A DNA stretch of 64,000 nt, from positions 1-64,000 of the forward strand of contig NZ_JAHLPT010000003.1 in NCBI RefSeq assembly GCF_018918025.1, read 5' to 3'. Made by a program: the position numbers and the translations under genes. The notes under the pieces are model-generated. The model saw nothing but the letters and a program-made list of their open reading frames with translations. It made no database searches and had not been told where the DNA came from. The first letter of the stretch is position 1. Each line of letters opens with the position of its first letter. This DNA comes from Oscillibacter sp. MSJ-31 (GTDB lineage: Bacteria > Bacillota > Clostridia > Oscillospirales > Oscillospiraceae). This document shows positions 7,001 to 14,319 of the stretch, piece by piece.

Positions 7001-8809
7001 GTGAAAGAATTTTACGGTGCAATCGTTGGTGACATCGTAGGCTCGATCTATGAGTTCGCCAACATCAAAACCAAAGACTTCCCCATGTTCCAGCGGCAGA
7101 GTTTCGCCACGGATGACAGCATTATGACGCTTGCCATTTTGCAGGCCCTCGTGGATATGGTTCGGTGCAACAAGTTTGACAGCGCAACGGACGACGAATG
7201 GCGTGAGCTCTTCAAGCAGTCCATGCAGGACGTCGGACGCCCATATCCGCTCTGCGGCTACGGCAACCGGTTCCGCAAGTGGATGTACTCCGATGACCCG
7301 CAGCCCTACAACAGCTGTGGCAACGGAAGCGCGATGCGCGTCTCGCCCGTGGCTTGGTTTGCCCGCTCTCTCGAAGAGTGTGAGCGCCTGGCCTGCCTGA
7401 CCGCCGAGCCCTCGCACAATCACCCCGATGGCATTGCCGGTGCTCAGGCCACGGCGGGAGCGGTGTACCTTGCGTTGCACGGAGCCACGAAGGACGAGAT
7501 CAAGGCATACGTTGAGAAGTATTACAAGATTAGCTTCACCCTTGACGAGATCAGGCCGGACTACGTCTTCGATCACTTCGCTGCCACCTGTGCCGGGACG
7601 GTCCCCTATGCGGTCGAAGCCTTCCTCGAAAGCACCGACTTCGAGGACTGCATCCGCAACACCATCTCCATCGGCGGTGACAGCGATACTCTCGCCGCCA
7701 TTTCCGGTGCCATTGCCGAGGCGTTCTACGGTGTACCGACGAAGTATCGCGGCGCGGTCGTCGGTCGCTTGGAGCCGAGCTTGCGCTCCATCCTTACTCA
7801 GCTCCCCGTCGTGGACTGGATGCCGGACATTCCGCAGGATGGGCTCACGCCGCAGGAGGCAGCGGCCTTCCTGCGTACCCACGACAATTTCCTGATCCTC
7901 ACGCACATTCGCCCGGACGGAGATACGCTCGGCTGCGCCGCAGCCCTGTGCCGTGTCCTGCGCGGCCTTGGAAAGACTGCGGCTATTCTCCCGAACGACC
8001 GGACCTCTGCGGGCTATGCGCGCTACATGACGGGCCTGTGGGCCGAGGACGGCTATGAGCCGGACACCGTCGTGACGGTGGACCTCTCTGCGCCGAGTAT
8101 GTTCACCGACAACGCCGAGCCCTATCGGGACCGCGTGGACCTCGCCATCGACCATCATATCGACGGTGGTCTGTTCGGCCCGCGCCGCTGCGTTTACCCC
8201 GAGCGCGCGGCCTGCGGCGAGATCGTTTACGAGATCGCGGTCGCCCTCGGGCAGCTTACGCCGGAAGTCGCACTCCCGCTCTATGTGGCCGTCGCTACGG
8301 ACACCGGCTGCTTCGCCTTCTCCAACACGACGGAGGAGACCCACCGCGTCGCAGCGGAGCTGATTGCCACCGGCATTGACTACCGAGGTGCGAATAAGCG
8401 CCACTTCCGAACCAAGTCGAAGCGGCGCATCGCGATGGAGGGAGAGCTCTTGTCGGGGCTTGACTTCTTCAATGACGACCACGTCGTGTTCCTCACGATC
8501 TCGCGGTCCATGATCGACCGCCTCCATCTGGACGAGGACGACCTGGATAACGTAGCCGCGCTTGGCTCACAGATCGAGGGCGTAGACTGTGCCATCACGC
8601 TCCGCCAGCAGGAGAACGGCGAAGACTGGAAAGTAAGTGTCCGCACGACGGAATGGCTCAACGCCGCCGAGCTCTGCAAGGTTTTCGCCGGCGGAGGTCA
8701 CGCGGAAGCCGCGGGCTGCATCCTGCACGGGATGACGCTTGACGGTGTGAAGATGGCAATGAGCTGTGCCGTCTGCCAAATCAGAGAACTCAACCGACAT
8801 AAAGCATAA
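7001..8809 (+). CDS. ADP-ribosylglycohydrolase (DraG) - DHH/DHHA1 phosphoesterase fusion
   Basis: A 602-residue two-domain protein. Residues about 1-265 are a DraG-type ADP-ribosylglycohydrolase with its metal ligands: TDDS (37-40), NSCGNGSAMRVSP, SHNHPDG and GGDSDT (225-230). Residues about 290-602 are a NrnA-like DHH phosphoesterase: HIRPDGD (302-308), IDHH (383-386), ATDTGCFAFS and GGGH (564-567) of DHHA1. Both active sites look intact in one continuous frame. GTG 7001 is chosen because AGGAGG (6986-6991) is 9 nt away, against 3 nt for ATG 6995. DraG enzymes remove ADP-ribose from proteins, nucleic acids or small molecules. NrnA-type enzymes cleave short oligonucleotides, pAp and linear or cyclic dinucleotides. 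Its place between repressor and integrase is where lysogens carry accessory genes. A counter-defence or signalling role is inference. Confidence 0.85.
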   Translation: MKEFYGAIVGDIVGSIYEFANIKTKDFPMFQRQSFATDDSIMTLAILQALVDMVRCNKFDSATDDEWRELFKQSMQDVGRPYPLCGYGNRFRKWMYSDDPQPYNSCGNGSAMRVSPVAWFARSLEECERLACLTAEPSHNHPDGIAGAQATAGAVYLALHGATKDEIKAYVEKYYKISFTLDEIRPDYVFDHFAATCAGTVPYAVEAFLESTDFEDCIRNTISIGGDSDTLAAISGAIAEAFYGVPTKYRGAVVGRLEPSLRSILTQLPVVDWMPDIPQDGLTPQEAAAFLRTHDNFLILTHIRPDGDTLGCAAALCRVLRGLGKTAAILPNDRTSAGYARYMTGLWAEDGYEPDTVVTVDLSAPSMFTDNAEPYRDRVDLAIDHHIDGGLFGPRRCVYPERAACGEIVYEIAVALGQLTPEVALPLYVAVATDTGCFAFSNTTEETHRVAAELIATGIDYRGANKRHFRTKSKRRIAMEGELLSGLDFFNDDHVVFLTISRSMIDRLHLDEDDLDNVAALGSQIEGVDCAITLRQQENGEDWKVSVRTTEWLNAAELCKVFAGGGHAEAAGCILHGMTLDGVKMAMSCAVCQIRELNRHKA

Positions 8810-8815
8810 AAAAAA

Positions 8816-8848
8816 GACCGCCTCGGCGCTGCTAACACCAAGGCGGTC
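8816..8848. terminator. Hairpin after the DraG-DHH gene
   Basis: GACCGCCTCGG and CCAAGGCGGTC form a near-perfect stem right after the stop codon. The plus strand lacks a downstream T-run, while the minus strand has eight Ts, so it looks better as a minus-strand terminator. It still separates the fusion gene from the integrase, 100 bp further on. Confidence 0.5.
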
Positions 8849-8949
8849 ACGCAAACCAATCATGTTTCACACACCCACGTCTGAAAGGAGCTTAGTTTGC
8901 TCCTCCATTCTACCCGAGACAGTAGAGAATTTCAAGGAGGAAATTTCAA

Positions 8950-10095
8950 ATGGCAAAGAAAAAGGCTACCCCGAAAACCTTTGCCACGCACATCACCACT
9001 CCCACCGGGGAGCGCGTGTATCTGCGGGCAAAAACGAAGGAGGAATTGGAAGAAAAGGTATTGCAGGCGCGGATGGAGCTCCGCGCCGGAGTAAACATCT
9101 CGCAGGACATCCCCTTCGCTGACTATGCAAAGACCTGGCTCAAGGCGTACAAGGAGGGCAAGGTCCGTCCGAGCAGCTATGCGATCCTGGAGACGAACCT
9201 CAACACTCATGTGCTTCCCTATTTCAGCGACATGAAGCTCAGAGACGTCAAGCCGCTGCACATTCAGCTCCTCATCCGCAGTCTGTCCGATTACAGCAAG
9301 AGCTTGCAGACCAAGTGCCTGCTGCTCGTCCGCGGTATCTTTCAGTCCGCTGCGGATAACGGGCTCATCGCCCGCAGTCCCGTCCGCAAGGAGGATCGCG
9401 TCAACGCGGCCAATCCTCCGGAGGAAGAACCGCTCACCAATGAGCAGGCAAGAGCGCTCCTGCTCGCTCTCGAAGGCACCCGTGCCTACACCTTTTGCCT
9501 GATCGCGCTTTCCACCGGGATGCGCCGGGGCGAGATACTTGGTCTCATGTGGGGCGATATCGACTTCGAGGGTGGTCTCATTCACGTCTCGCACAATAAG
9601 TCCTTCGTGATGAATGAGACGGATGCCCCTGTGACCGAGCTTCTGAAGACAGAGGCCGCGCGCAGGAAGCTGCCAATGGGCCAGGTTCTCACGGAGCACC
9701 TTCAAAAGCTGCGCGTTTCCTCGACCTCCCCATTCGTTCTCTCAATGGGGAACGGTGAAAGCCTCTCCAAGAGCGCCTTCCGATCCATGTGGAAGGCTGT
9801 GGATCGCCGCACGGTCGGCAAGGGCCGTGTACCCCGCGACCTTGGGAAGAAGTACGGCGGCATGGAAGTCTCACTCGACTTTGACGTGCATCCCCATCTT
9901 CTCCGCCATACCTACATCACCCAGCTCTTCGAGGCGGGCCTCGACATCAAGCAGGTGCAGTATCTCGCCGGTCACTCCAAGCCAGAGATGACGATGCGGG
10001 TCTACACCCACTACCGTCAGAAGCAGCGAGCCGGAGAGACCCGCGAGAAGGTCCACGCCGCGCTTAATTATCTCAGCGAGGAGGCGATGGAATGA
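8950..10095 (+). CDS. int: Tyrosine-type phage integrase
   Basis: A 381-residue site-specific recombinase. It has an N-terminal arm-binding/SAM-like region (SYAILETNLNTHVLPYF) and a C-terminal catalytic domain with Arg192 (TGMRRGE), HPHLLRH (His316, Arg319), GHSKPEM (His342) and the nucleophile Tyr352 in VYTHY. All catalytic positions are present, so it should be active. AAGGAGG sits 9 nt before ATG. It lies 1.7 kb from a tRNA cluster, with helically phased GCAACC repeats in between that could be its arm sites. The next gene overlaps its stop by 4 bp. Confidence 0.95.
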   Translation: MAKKKATPKTFATHITTPTGERVYLRAKTKEELEEKVLQARMELRAGVNISQDIPFADYAKTWLKAYKEGKVRPSSYAILETNLNTHVLPYFSDMKLRDVKPLHIQLLIRSLSDYSKSLQTKCLLLVRGIFQSAADNGLIARSPVRKEDRVNAANPPEEEPLTNEQARALLLALEGTRAYTFCLIALSTGMRRGEILGLMWGDIDFEGGLIHVSHNKSFVMNETDAPVTELLKTEAARRKLPMGQVLTEHLQKLRVSSTSPFVLSMGNGESLSKSAFRSMWKAVDRRTVGKGRVPRDLGKKYGGMEVSLDFDVHPHLLRHTYITQLFEAGLDIKQVQYLAGHSKPEMTMRVYTHYRQKQRAGETREKVHAALNYLSEEAME

Positions 10096-10625
10096 TGGAA
10101 AATGTTAATTGCCTGCGCTGTCGCTTTAGGCATGAGGACAACGGGAACTGTACTGCGGTCGGCGGGTTCTGCACGGCTGTCCCGGCGGCGCACTGTCCGT
10201 TACTGCGTCAGTATTTAGACACGGGGCGGACGCCGGAGGAAATTAACGATTTGGCGAGTGTTCGGGAAATATCGCCGGAAGCAGAATACGCCATCAACAA
10301 GCACGCCGACAATATCATTGAGCGGCTTGACAAGCTGCTCCACCAGACGGACGACGATACCCGCCTACGCGAGCTGGCCGAGGCCGATAAGGCCGGTCGG
10401 CTGGTGGTGCTGCCGTGCAAGGTGGGTGATACGGTATATTTCAGGACCTACGACTGCAACGGGAAGGTAGACCTTGGCCTTCAGCCCCACAAGGTCACGG
10501 CCATTGAGGGGCACGCCATTGCCCGTGGGAGGTATACCGATGTCGGGCTACCGTCGGGCCAGTATGGAGTAAGCTGGTTTCTCACCCGCGAAGAGGCGGA
10601 GAAAGTATTGGAGGCGATGAAATAG
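10092..10625 (+). CDS. Cys-rich hypothetical phage protein
   Basis: A 177-residue protein overlapping the integrase by ATGA, so translation is coupled. The N-terminus has CLRCRFRHEDNGNC and a later HC, a small zinc-binding-like knuckle. The C-terminal half (VVLPCKVGDTVYFRTYDC … SWFLTREEAEKVLEAMK) is a module seen repeatedly at the ends of small Clostridial phage proteins. No enzymatic motif is visible and the function is unknown. Confidence 0.75.
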   Translation: MMENVNCLRCRFRHEDNGNCTAVGGFCTAVPAAHCPLLRQYLDTGRTPEEINDLASVREISPEAEYAINKHADNIIERLDKLLHQTDDDTRLRELAEADKAGRLVVLPCKVGDTVYFRTYDCNGKVDLGLQPHKVTAIEGHAIARGRYTDVGLPSGQYGVSWFLTREEAEKVLEAMK

Positions 10626-10795
10626 TGGATTGCTTTAATTATTCATGCCCTTTTCGAGAAAACACGTCAAGTAGTTGCAATAGGTGTGAGTGTGTAGCCT
10701 GTCAAAACAGAAGTGAGGCTGTGGCATATATTGCAAGCAACCGCACATTGACAGAGGCGGATATAAGAGCATTGGAGGCGATGAAGAATGAGTAA
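10625..10795 (+). CDS. Small Cys-rich phage protein (56 aa)
   Basis: GTG 10625 overlaps the preceding TAG stop by one base. The frame encodes 56 residues with five cysteines in the first 26 (MDCFNYSCPF, CNRCECVAC) and a short acidic C-terminal helix. Its stop lies 8 bp inside the next gene. The tight overlaps on both sides and the Cys pattern support it as a real gene despite its size. Function unknown. Confidence 0.55.
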   Translation: MDCFNYSCPFRENTSSSCNRCECVACQNRSEAVAYIASNRTLTEADIRALEAMKNE

Positions 10796-11282
10796 GGCTG
10801 TTATGCTGAGCATCCGCCCGAAGTGGTGCGAAAAGATCGCCAGCGGCGAAAAGACTATTGAGGTGCGAAAAACCAGACCGAAGCTGGACACGCCGCTCAA
10901 ATGCTACATCTACTGCACGCAGGGCGACGACGCACGCAGATTGCGCGGCTCATGGGGCAAGGTCATTGGGGAGTTTATTTGTGACCGGATTTACAAGATT
11001 GACAAGGATAGTACGGATTTTCTTTTTAAGGCCGGGGGACTATCCGTTTACAAGCAAGCTGCCGAAGAAAAGTGTGGCCTGTGTGTGGCTATGACAGACG
11101 ATGAGTTGCACGGCTATCTTGGACATTACCAGGGCTACGGCTGGCATATCTCCGACTTGCGCATTTATGATACGCCGCGCGAACTGAGCGAGTTTACCGG
11201 TCTACGCGATACGAGGTTCGGCGCAGCGCCATTTGACATCAAGCGCGCGCCGCAGAGCTGGTGCTATGTGGAGGCGATGTGA
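10788..11282 (+). CDS. ASCH-domain protein
   Basis: A 164-residue protein with the ASCH/PUA-like fold signature at its start: VMLSIRPKWCEKIASGEKTIEVRKTRP (residues about 4-30), followed by KCYIYCTQ and GKVIGEFICD. ASCH domains bind RNA or modified nucleotides; some act as nucleases or as amidohydrolases on modified cytidines. Phage versions are common next to small Cys-rich genes. The start overlaps the previous gene by 8 bp. Confidence 0.8.
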   Translation: MSKAVMLSIRPKWCEKIASGEKTIEVRKTRPKLDTPLKCYIYCTQGDDARRLRGSWGKVIGEFICDRIYKIDKDSTDFLFKAGGLSVYKQAAEEKCGLCVAMTDDELHGYLGHYQGYGWHISDLRIYDTPRELSEFTGLRDTRFGAAPFDIKRAPQSWCYVEAM

Positions 11283-11575
11283 TGGGACGGCTATGGGATT
11301 TGTGCGCATTCTGCGGAAAGCGCATCGAAACGGGCGAAAAGTGCTACGGCTTGCCAAACGGAGAGAGCGTATGCACAGATTGCTGTGTTGCAGAAAACGA
11401 GGGCGCGGCTGTATCCGACGGGACGGTAACGGTTTTCTCATCTGCGACATCAGCGATATGGAGACTGCGCCAGATGATTTTTGCAGCCACGGCGATCGAC
11501 GAGAGGAGGCAGGGTCATGAAAATGTAAAAAAGGGAACTTCGTTGTTCCCGCTTGACAGCACCCGTTTCCAATAG
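11282..11575 (+). CDS. Zinc-ribbon phage protein, possibly frameshifted
   Basis: The start overlaps the ASCH stop as TGATG. The first 45 residues carry CAFCGKR and CTDCCVA, a two-pair zinc ribbon. After about DGT (near 11425) the frame loses likeness to phage proteins. In the +1 frame the sequence NGFLICDISDMETAPDDFCSHG, ending at 11520, resembles the common C-terminus of this small-protein class. A single-base indel near 11425-11435 would join the two. The present product would be 97 residues. Confidence 0.5.
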   Translation: MGRLWDLCAFCGKRIETGEKCYGLPNGESVCTDCCVAENEGAAVSDGTVTVFSSATSAIWRLRQMIFAATAIDERRQGHENVKKGTSLFPLDSTRFQ

Positions 11576-11608
11576 GCGGATAATTCCGGTTGACATAATA
11601 TTATCCGC
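11576..11608. repeat. Inverted repeat in the putative attachment region
   Basis: GCGGATAAT (11576-11584) and ATTATCCGC (11600-11608) form a perfect 9-bp inverted repeat with a 15-bp spacer. The spacer contains TTGACA. It sits between the last phage gene and the GCAACC repeats and could be a core-type recombinase site, an operator or a promoter; the sequence alone does not decide. Confidence 0.4.
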
Positions 11609-11613
11609 TCGAC

Positions 11614-11683
11614 GCAACCAAATGCAACTTTTCGCAACCTACGGTATCAAGTGATAGCCAGTTTAAGCAACCATTGTGCAACC
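11614..11683 (+). repeat. Phased GCAACC/T repeats, candidate integrase arm sites
   Basis: GCAACC or GCAACT occurs at 11614, 11624, 11634, 11667 and 11678. The first three are exactly 10 bp apart and the last two 11 bp apart, so each group lies on one helical face. Direct repeats of this kind next to an attachment site typically bind the integrase N-terminal domain or an excisionase. The location between the prophage and the tRNA cluster fits. Confidence 0.5.
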
Positions 11684-11726
11684 TGACGTCTTAGAGCAAA
11701 AAATATTTCGGGTAAAAAAGTTAGAA

Positions 11727-11760
11727 AAATACCCCGAAATCTTCCGATTTCGGGGTATTT
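11727..11760 (-). terminator. Terminator of the tRNA cluster
   Basis: A 15-bp perfect stem (11727-11741 with 11746-11760, tetraloop TTCC) ends 3 bp from the 3' end of tRNA-Val. On the minus strand it is followed by TATTTTTC, so it should terminate the leftward tRNA transcript. Confidence 0.75.
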
Positions 11761-11762
11761 CA

Positions 11763-11839
11763 TGGTGCGGACTACTGGACTCGAACCAGTGACCTCATGC
11801 GTGTGAAGCATGCGCTCTAACCAGCTGAGCTAAGCCCGC
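11763..11839 (-). tRNA. tRNA-Val(CAC)
   Basis: The minus strand folds into a cloverleaf: acceptor GCGGGCT with AGTCCGC, D-arm GCTCAGCTGGTTAGAGC, anticodon arm CATGC-TTCACAC-GCATG with anticodon CAC, T-arm CTGGTTCGAGTCCAG and encoded CCA. Its 3' end faces the prophage. It is the likeliest integration target, although no second copy of its 3' end is present elsewhere in the window. Confidence 0.95.
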
Positions 11840-11842
11840 AAA

Positions 11843-11917
11843 TGGTGACCCGTACGGGATTCGAACCCATGTTACAGCCGTGAAAGGGCCGTGTCTTAAC
11901 CACTTGACCAACGGGCC
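11843..11917 (-). tRNA. tRNA-Glu(TTC)
   Basis: Minus-strand cloverleaf beginning GGCCCGTTGG with D-loop GTCAAGTGGTTAAGAC, anticodon arm CGGCC-CTTTCAC-GGCTG giving anticodon TTC, T-arm ATGGGTTCGAATCCCGT and encoded CCA. It is separated by 3 bp from tRNA-Val, so the two are cotranscribed. Confidence 0.95.
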
Positions 11918-11924
11918 ATATAAC

Positions 11925-11951
11925 GCACGGGATGCTCTCGCATCCCGTGCT
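11925..11951. other. GC-rich hairpin between tRNA-Met and tRNA-Glu
   Basis: GCACGGGATG and CATCCCGTGC form a perfect 10-bp stem with a 7-base loop in the 37-bp spacer. No T-run follows in the leftward direction, so it is more likely a processing or stabilising hairpin in the tRNA precursor than a terminator. Confidence 0.45.
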
Positions 11952-11954
11952 CTT

Positions 11955-12031
11955 TGGTAGCGGCACCTGGATTCGAACCGGGGACACTTCGGGTATGAAC
12001 CGAATGCTCTGGCCAACTGAGCTATGCCGCC
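11955..12031 (-). tRNA. tRNA-Met(CAT)
   Basis: Minus-strand cloverleaf: acceptor GGCGGCA with TGCCGCT, D-arm GCTCAGTTGGCCAGAGC, anticodon arm TTCGG-TTCATAC-CCGAA (anticodon CAT), T-arm CCCGGTTCGAATCCAGG and encoded CCA. It lacks the three G-C anticodon-stem pairs typical of the initiator, so it is an elongator Met or a lysidine-modified Ile2 species. Confidence 0.9.
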
Positions 12032-12141
12032 ATATTCTGCCCGACAGGACAAGGGACAGTATAACAGGGAGAAGGTCCGTTTGTCAATAGCTTTCTCGTA
12101 AAAAATCAAAAAATGCGGCACAGCGCGCCTTATATTTTCTC

Positions 12142-12170
12142 TTTACCTTTCCGCGCATCTTTGCTATAAT
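12142..12170 (+). promoter_or_regulatory. Promoter of the recJ-relA operon
   Basis: TTTACC (12142-12147) and a perfect extended -10 TGCTATAAT (TATAAT 12165-12170) with 17-bp spacing lie 56 bp upstream of the recJ start. The tRNA cluster diverges from it. Confidence 0.6.
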
Positions 12171-12225
12171 ATTAGATTGAATTAGTATCCGCGGCACCTT
12201 TGCCGTACAGATCGGAGGTCTCTGC

Positions 12226-14319
12226 ATGAAATACGAACGCTGGCTCATCCCGGAAACGGATGACGCCGCGGTCGAAGCTCTAATGGACGCAGGCTATCCC
12301 TATTTGGTATCGACCGTACTGGCCTCGCGCGGTGTCGTCACGCCCGAGCAGGCCGCCGCGCATCTTGACCGCGAACGCTCGCTGGTCTACTCCCCCTTCC
12401 TCATGCGCGACATGGACAAGGCCGTGGCGCGCATCGACCGCGCGCTTGCCGGCGGCGAGACCATCGCCGTGTTCGGCGATTACGACGTGGACGGCATCAC
12501 CTCCACCTGCCTTTTGACCGATTATCTCCGCTCCCGCGGCGCGGCGGTGCTCATGCACATTCCCCGCCGCGTCGAGGAGGGCTACGGCCTCGGCTGCGAC
12601 GCGATCCGCGCGCTTGCCGAGCAGGGCGTCACGCTCATCGTCACCGTGGACTGCGGCATCACCGGCGTGGAGGAAACGGCGTTCGCCGCCACCCTCGGCG
12701 TCGACCTCGTCATCACCGATCACCACGAATGTAAGGACGAGCTGCCCGCCGCCTGCGCCGTGGTCGACCCTCACCGCCCGGACTGCGGCTTCCCGTTCAA
12801 GCATCTTGCCGGCGTCGGCGTCGCGCTCGAGCTGGTTCTCGCCCTCGGCGGCGCCGAGCGCGAAAACGCGCTCTTCTCCCGCTACTGCACCCTTGCCGCC
12901 ATCGGCACCATTGCCGACGTCATGCGCATGGAGGGCGAAAACCGCACCATCGTCCAATGCGGTCTTGAGGGCATCGACCGCAGCGACTTCACGGGCCTTC
13001 ACGCGCTGCTGCGCGAGGCCGGCCTGACCGGACGTCCGGTCTCCTCCGTGCAGATCGGCTTCGTCCTCGCTCCCCGCATCAACGCCGCCGGACGCATGGG
13101 CCGTGCAGAGCTGGCCGCCGAGCTCCTGCTCACGCAGGACCCCGCCAAGGCCGAGCGGCTCGCCCGCGAGCTGTGCGACCTCAACCGCGAGCGCCAGAGC
13201 GTCGAGCAGGATATCTTCCGCTGTGCCATCGAGCAGATGGACACCCTCGCCCCCACCGAGCGCAACGCGCTCGTGCTCTCGAGCGAGGAATGGCATCAGG
13301 GCGTGGTCGGCATCGTCGCCTCGCGTCTTTCCGAAAAATTCTCCTGTCCCAGCTTCATGATCCACCTCGCCGGCGGCATGGGCAAGGGCTCCTGCCGCAG
13401 CTATGGCGGCTTCAACCTCTTTGCCGCGCTCGAGGCGTGCAGCGACCTGCTCGTCGGCTTCGGCGGGCACGAGCTCGCCGCGGGCTTCACCATCAAGGAG
13501 GAGAATATCCCCGCCTTCCGCAAGCGCATCAATCAATACGTCCGCACCCACTGCGGCGACTCGGCCCCCGTCTCCTCGCTGGAGATCGACGCCGCCCTCA
13601 CCCGCCCGAGCCTCATCACGCTTCAGGAGGTCGAGGAGCTTTCCCGTCTCGAGCCCTACGGCGCGGGCAACAACCGCCCTGTTTTCTGCCTGCGCGGCGC
13701 GCGGCTGGAGTCCATGCAGAGCGTAGGACAGAATAAGCATCTCAAGCTCCGGCTCCAGAAGGGCCACACGAGCTTCGACGGCATCTTCTTCTCCGTCACC
13801 CCCGCGGAATGCGGTCTGACCGTCGGCGAGCGCGTGGACGCCGCCTTCTACCTTCAGGTCAATGAGTTCCGCGGCAGCCGCTCCCTGCAGCTCCAGCTCG
13901 TCGATCTGCGCAGCGCGCACGACCCCGGCGCCCGCGAGGCCGAGCAGCTTGAGCTGTGCCGCACGCTGATCCGCGGCGGCGGCGTGAGCGCGAAGGACGC
14001 CGCGAAGCTCCTGCCCTCGCGCGAGCAGTTCGTGCGCGTCTGGCGTGCGCTCGAGCGCGAGGTGGACGGAACGCTCACCTCTCCGGAGCTGCCCTTCCTG
14101 CGGCGGCTCTCCGCCGAGGCCCTTGGCGCGGAGAGCTTTCCGCGCACGGTCATGTGTCTCGCGGTCTTTGCCGAGCGCGGGCTCGTGACCGTCGAGCGCC
14201 ACGACAAATACATCACGCTCCGTCTCACCGGCGGCAAGCGTGTGGATCTTGATGCCAGCCCCTATCTCTGCGCCCTGCGCGAGGGACTGGACGGAACGAA
14301 AGGAGGCAGCAGCGTATGA
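12226..14319 (+). CDS. recJ: Single-stranded-DNA-specific exonuclease RecJ
   Basis: A 697-residue 5'-3' ssDNA exonuclease for recombinational and mismatch repair. The DHH core has FGDYDVDGITS near residue 84, TVDCGIT, VITDHH near residue 166 and VDPHRPDC. The DHHA1 domain carries SEEWHQGVVGIVASRL and GGFGGHELAAGF-like motifs near residue 420, and an OB-fold follows (residues about 450-570). The length is slightly above the 560-600 of minimal RecJ, with a C-terminal winged extension common in Clostridia. GGAGG precedes the ATG. Its stop overlaps the relA/spoT start as ATGA, so the two are coupled. Confidence 0.95.
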   Translation: MKYERWLIPETDDAAVEALMDAGYPYLVSTVLASRGVVTPEQAAAHLDRERSLVYSPFLMRDMDKAVARIDRALAGGETIAVFGDYDVDGITSTCLLTDYLRSRGAAVLMHIPRRVEEGYGLGCDAIRALAEQGVTLIVTVDCGITGVEETAFAATLGVDLVITDHHECKDELPAACAVVDPHRPDCGFPFKHLAGVGVALELVLALGGAERENALFSRYCTLAAIGTIADVMRMEGENRTIVQCGLEGIDRSDFTGLHALLREAGLTGRPVSSVQIGFVLAPRINAAGRMGRAELAAELLLTQDPAKAERLARELCDLNRERQSVEQDIFRCAIEQMDTLAPTERNALVLSSEEWHQGVVGIVASRLSEKFSCPSFMIHLAGGMGKGSCRSYGGFNLFAALEACSDLLVGFGGHELAAGFTIKEENIPAFRKRINQYVRTHCGDSAPVSSLEIDAALTRPSLITLQEVEELSRLEPYGAGNNRPVFCLRGARLESMQSVGQNKHLKLRLQKGHTSFDGIFFSVTPAECGLTVGERVDAAFYLQVNEFRGSRSLQLQLVDLRSAHDPGAREAEQLELCRTLIRGGGVSAKDAAKLLPSREQFVRVWRALEREVDGTLTSPELPFLRRLSAEALGAESFPRTVMCLAVFAERGLVTVERHDKYITLRLTGGKRVDLDASPYLCALREGLDGTKGGSSV

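Noticed and set aside
6971-8527. 518-codon open frame on the minus strand opposite the DraG-DHH gene
   Set aside because: It is a GC-rich antisense shadow. It has no domain motif or ribosome site, and the plus-strand frame carries all the conserved enzyme residues.
11614-11683. GCAACC repeats as a CRISPR array
   Set aside because: The repeats are 6 bp and 10-11 bp or 33 bp apart, with no 23-40-bp repeats, unique spacers or cas genes.
1-11760. A complete prophage or a second tRNA-derived attachment site on the left
   Set aside because: No copy of the tRNA-Val 3' end occurs left of the cluster within the window, and head, tail and lysis genes are missing, so only a remnant can be claimed.
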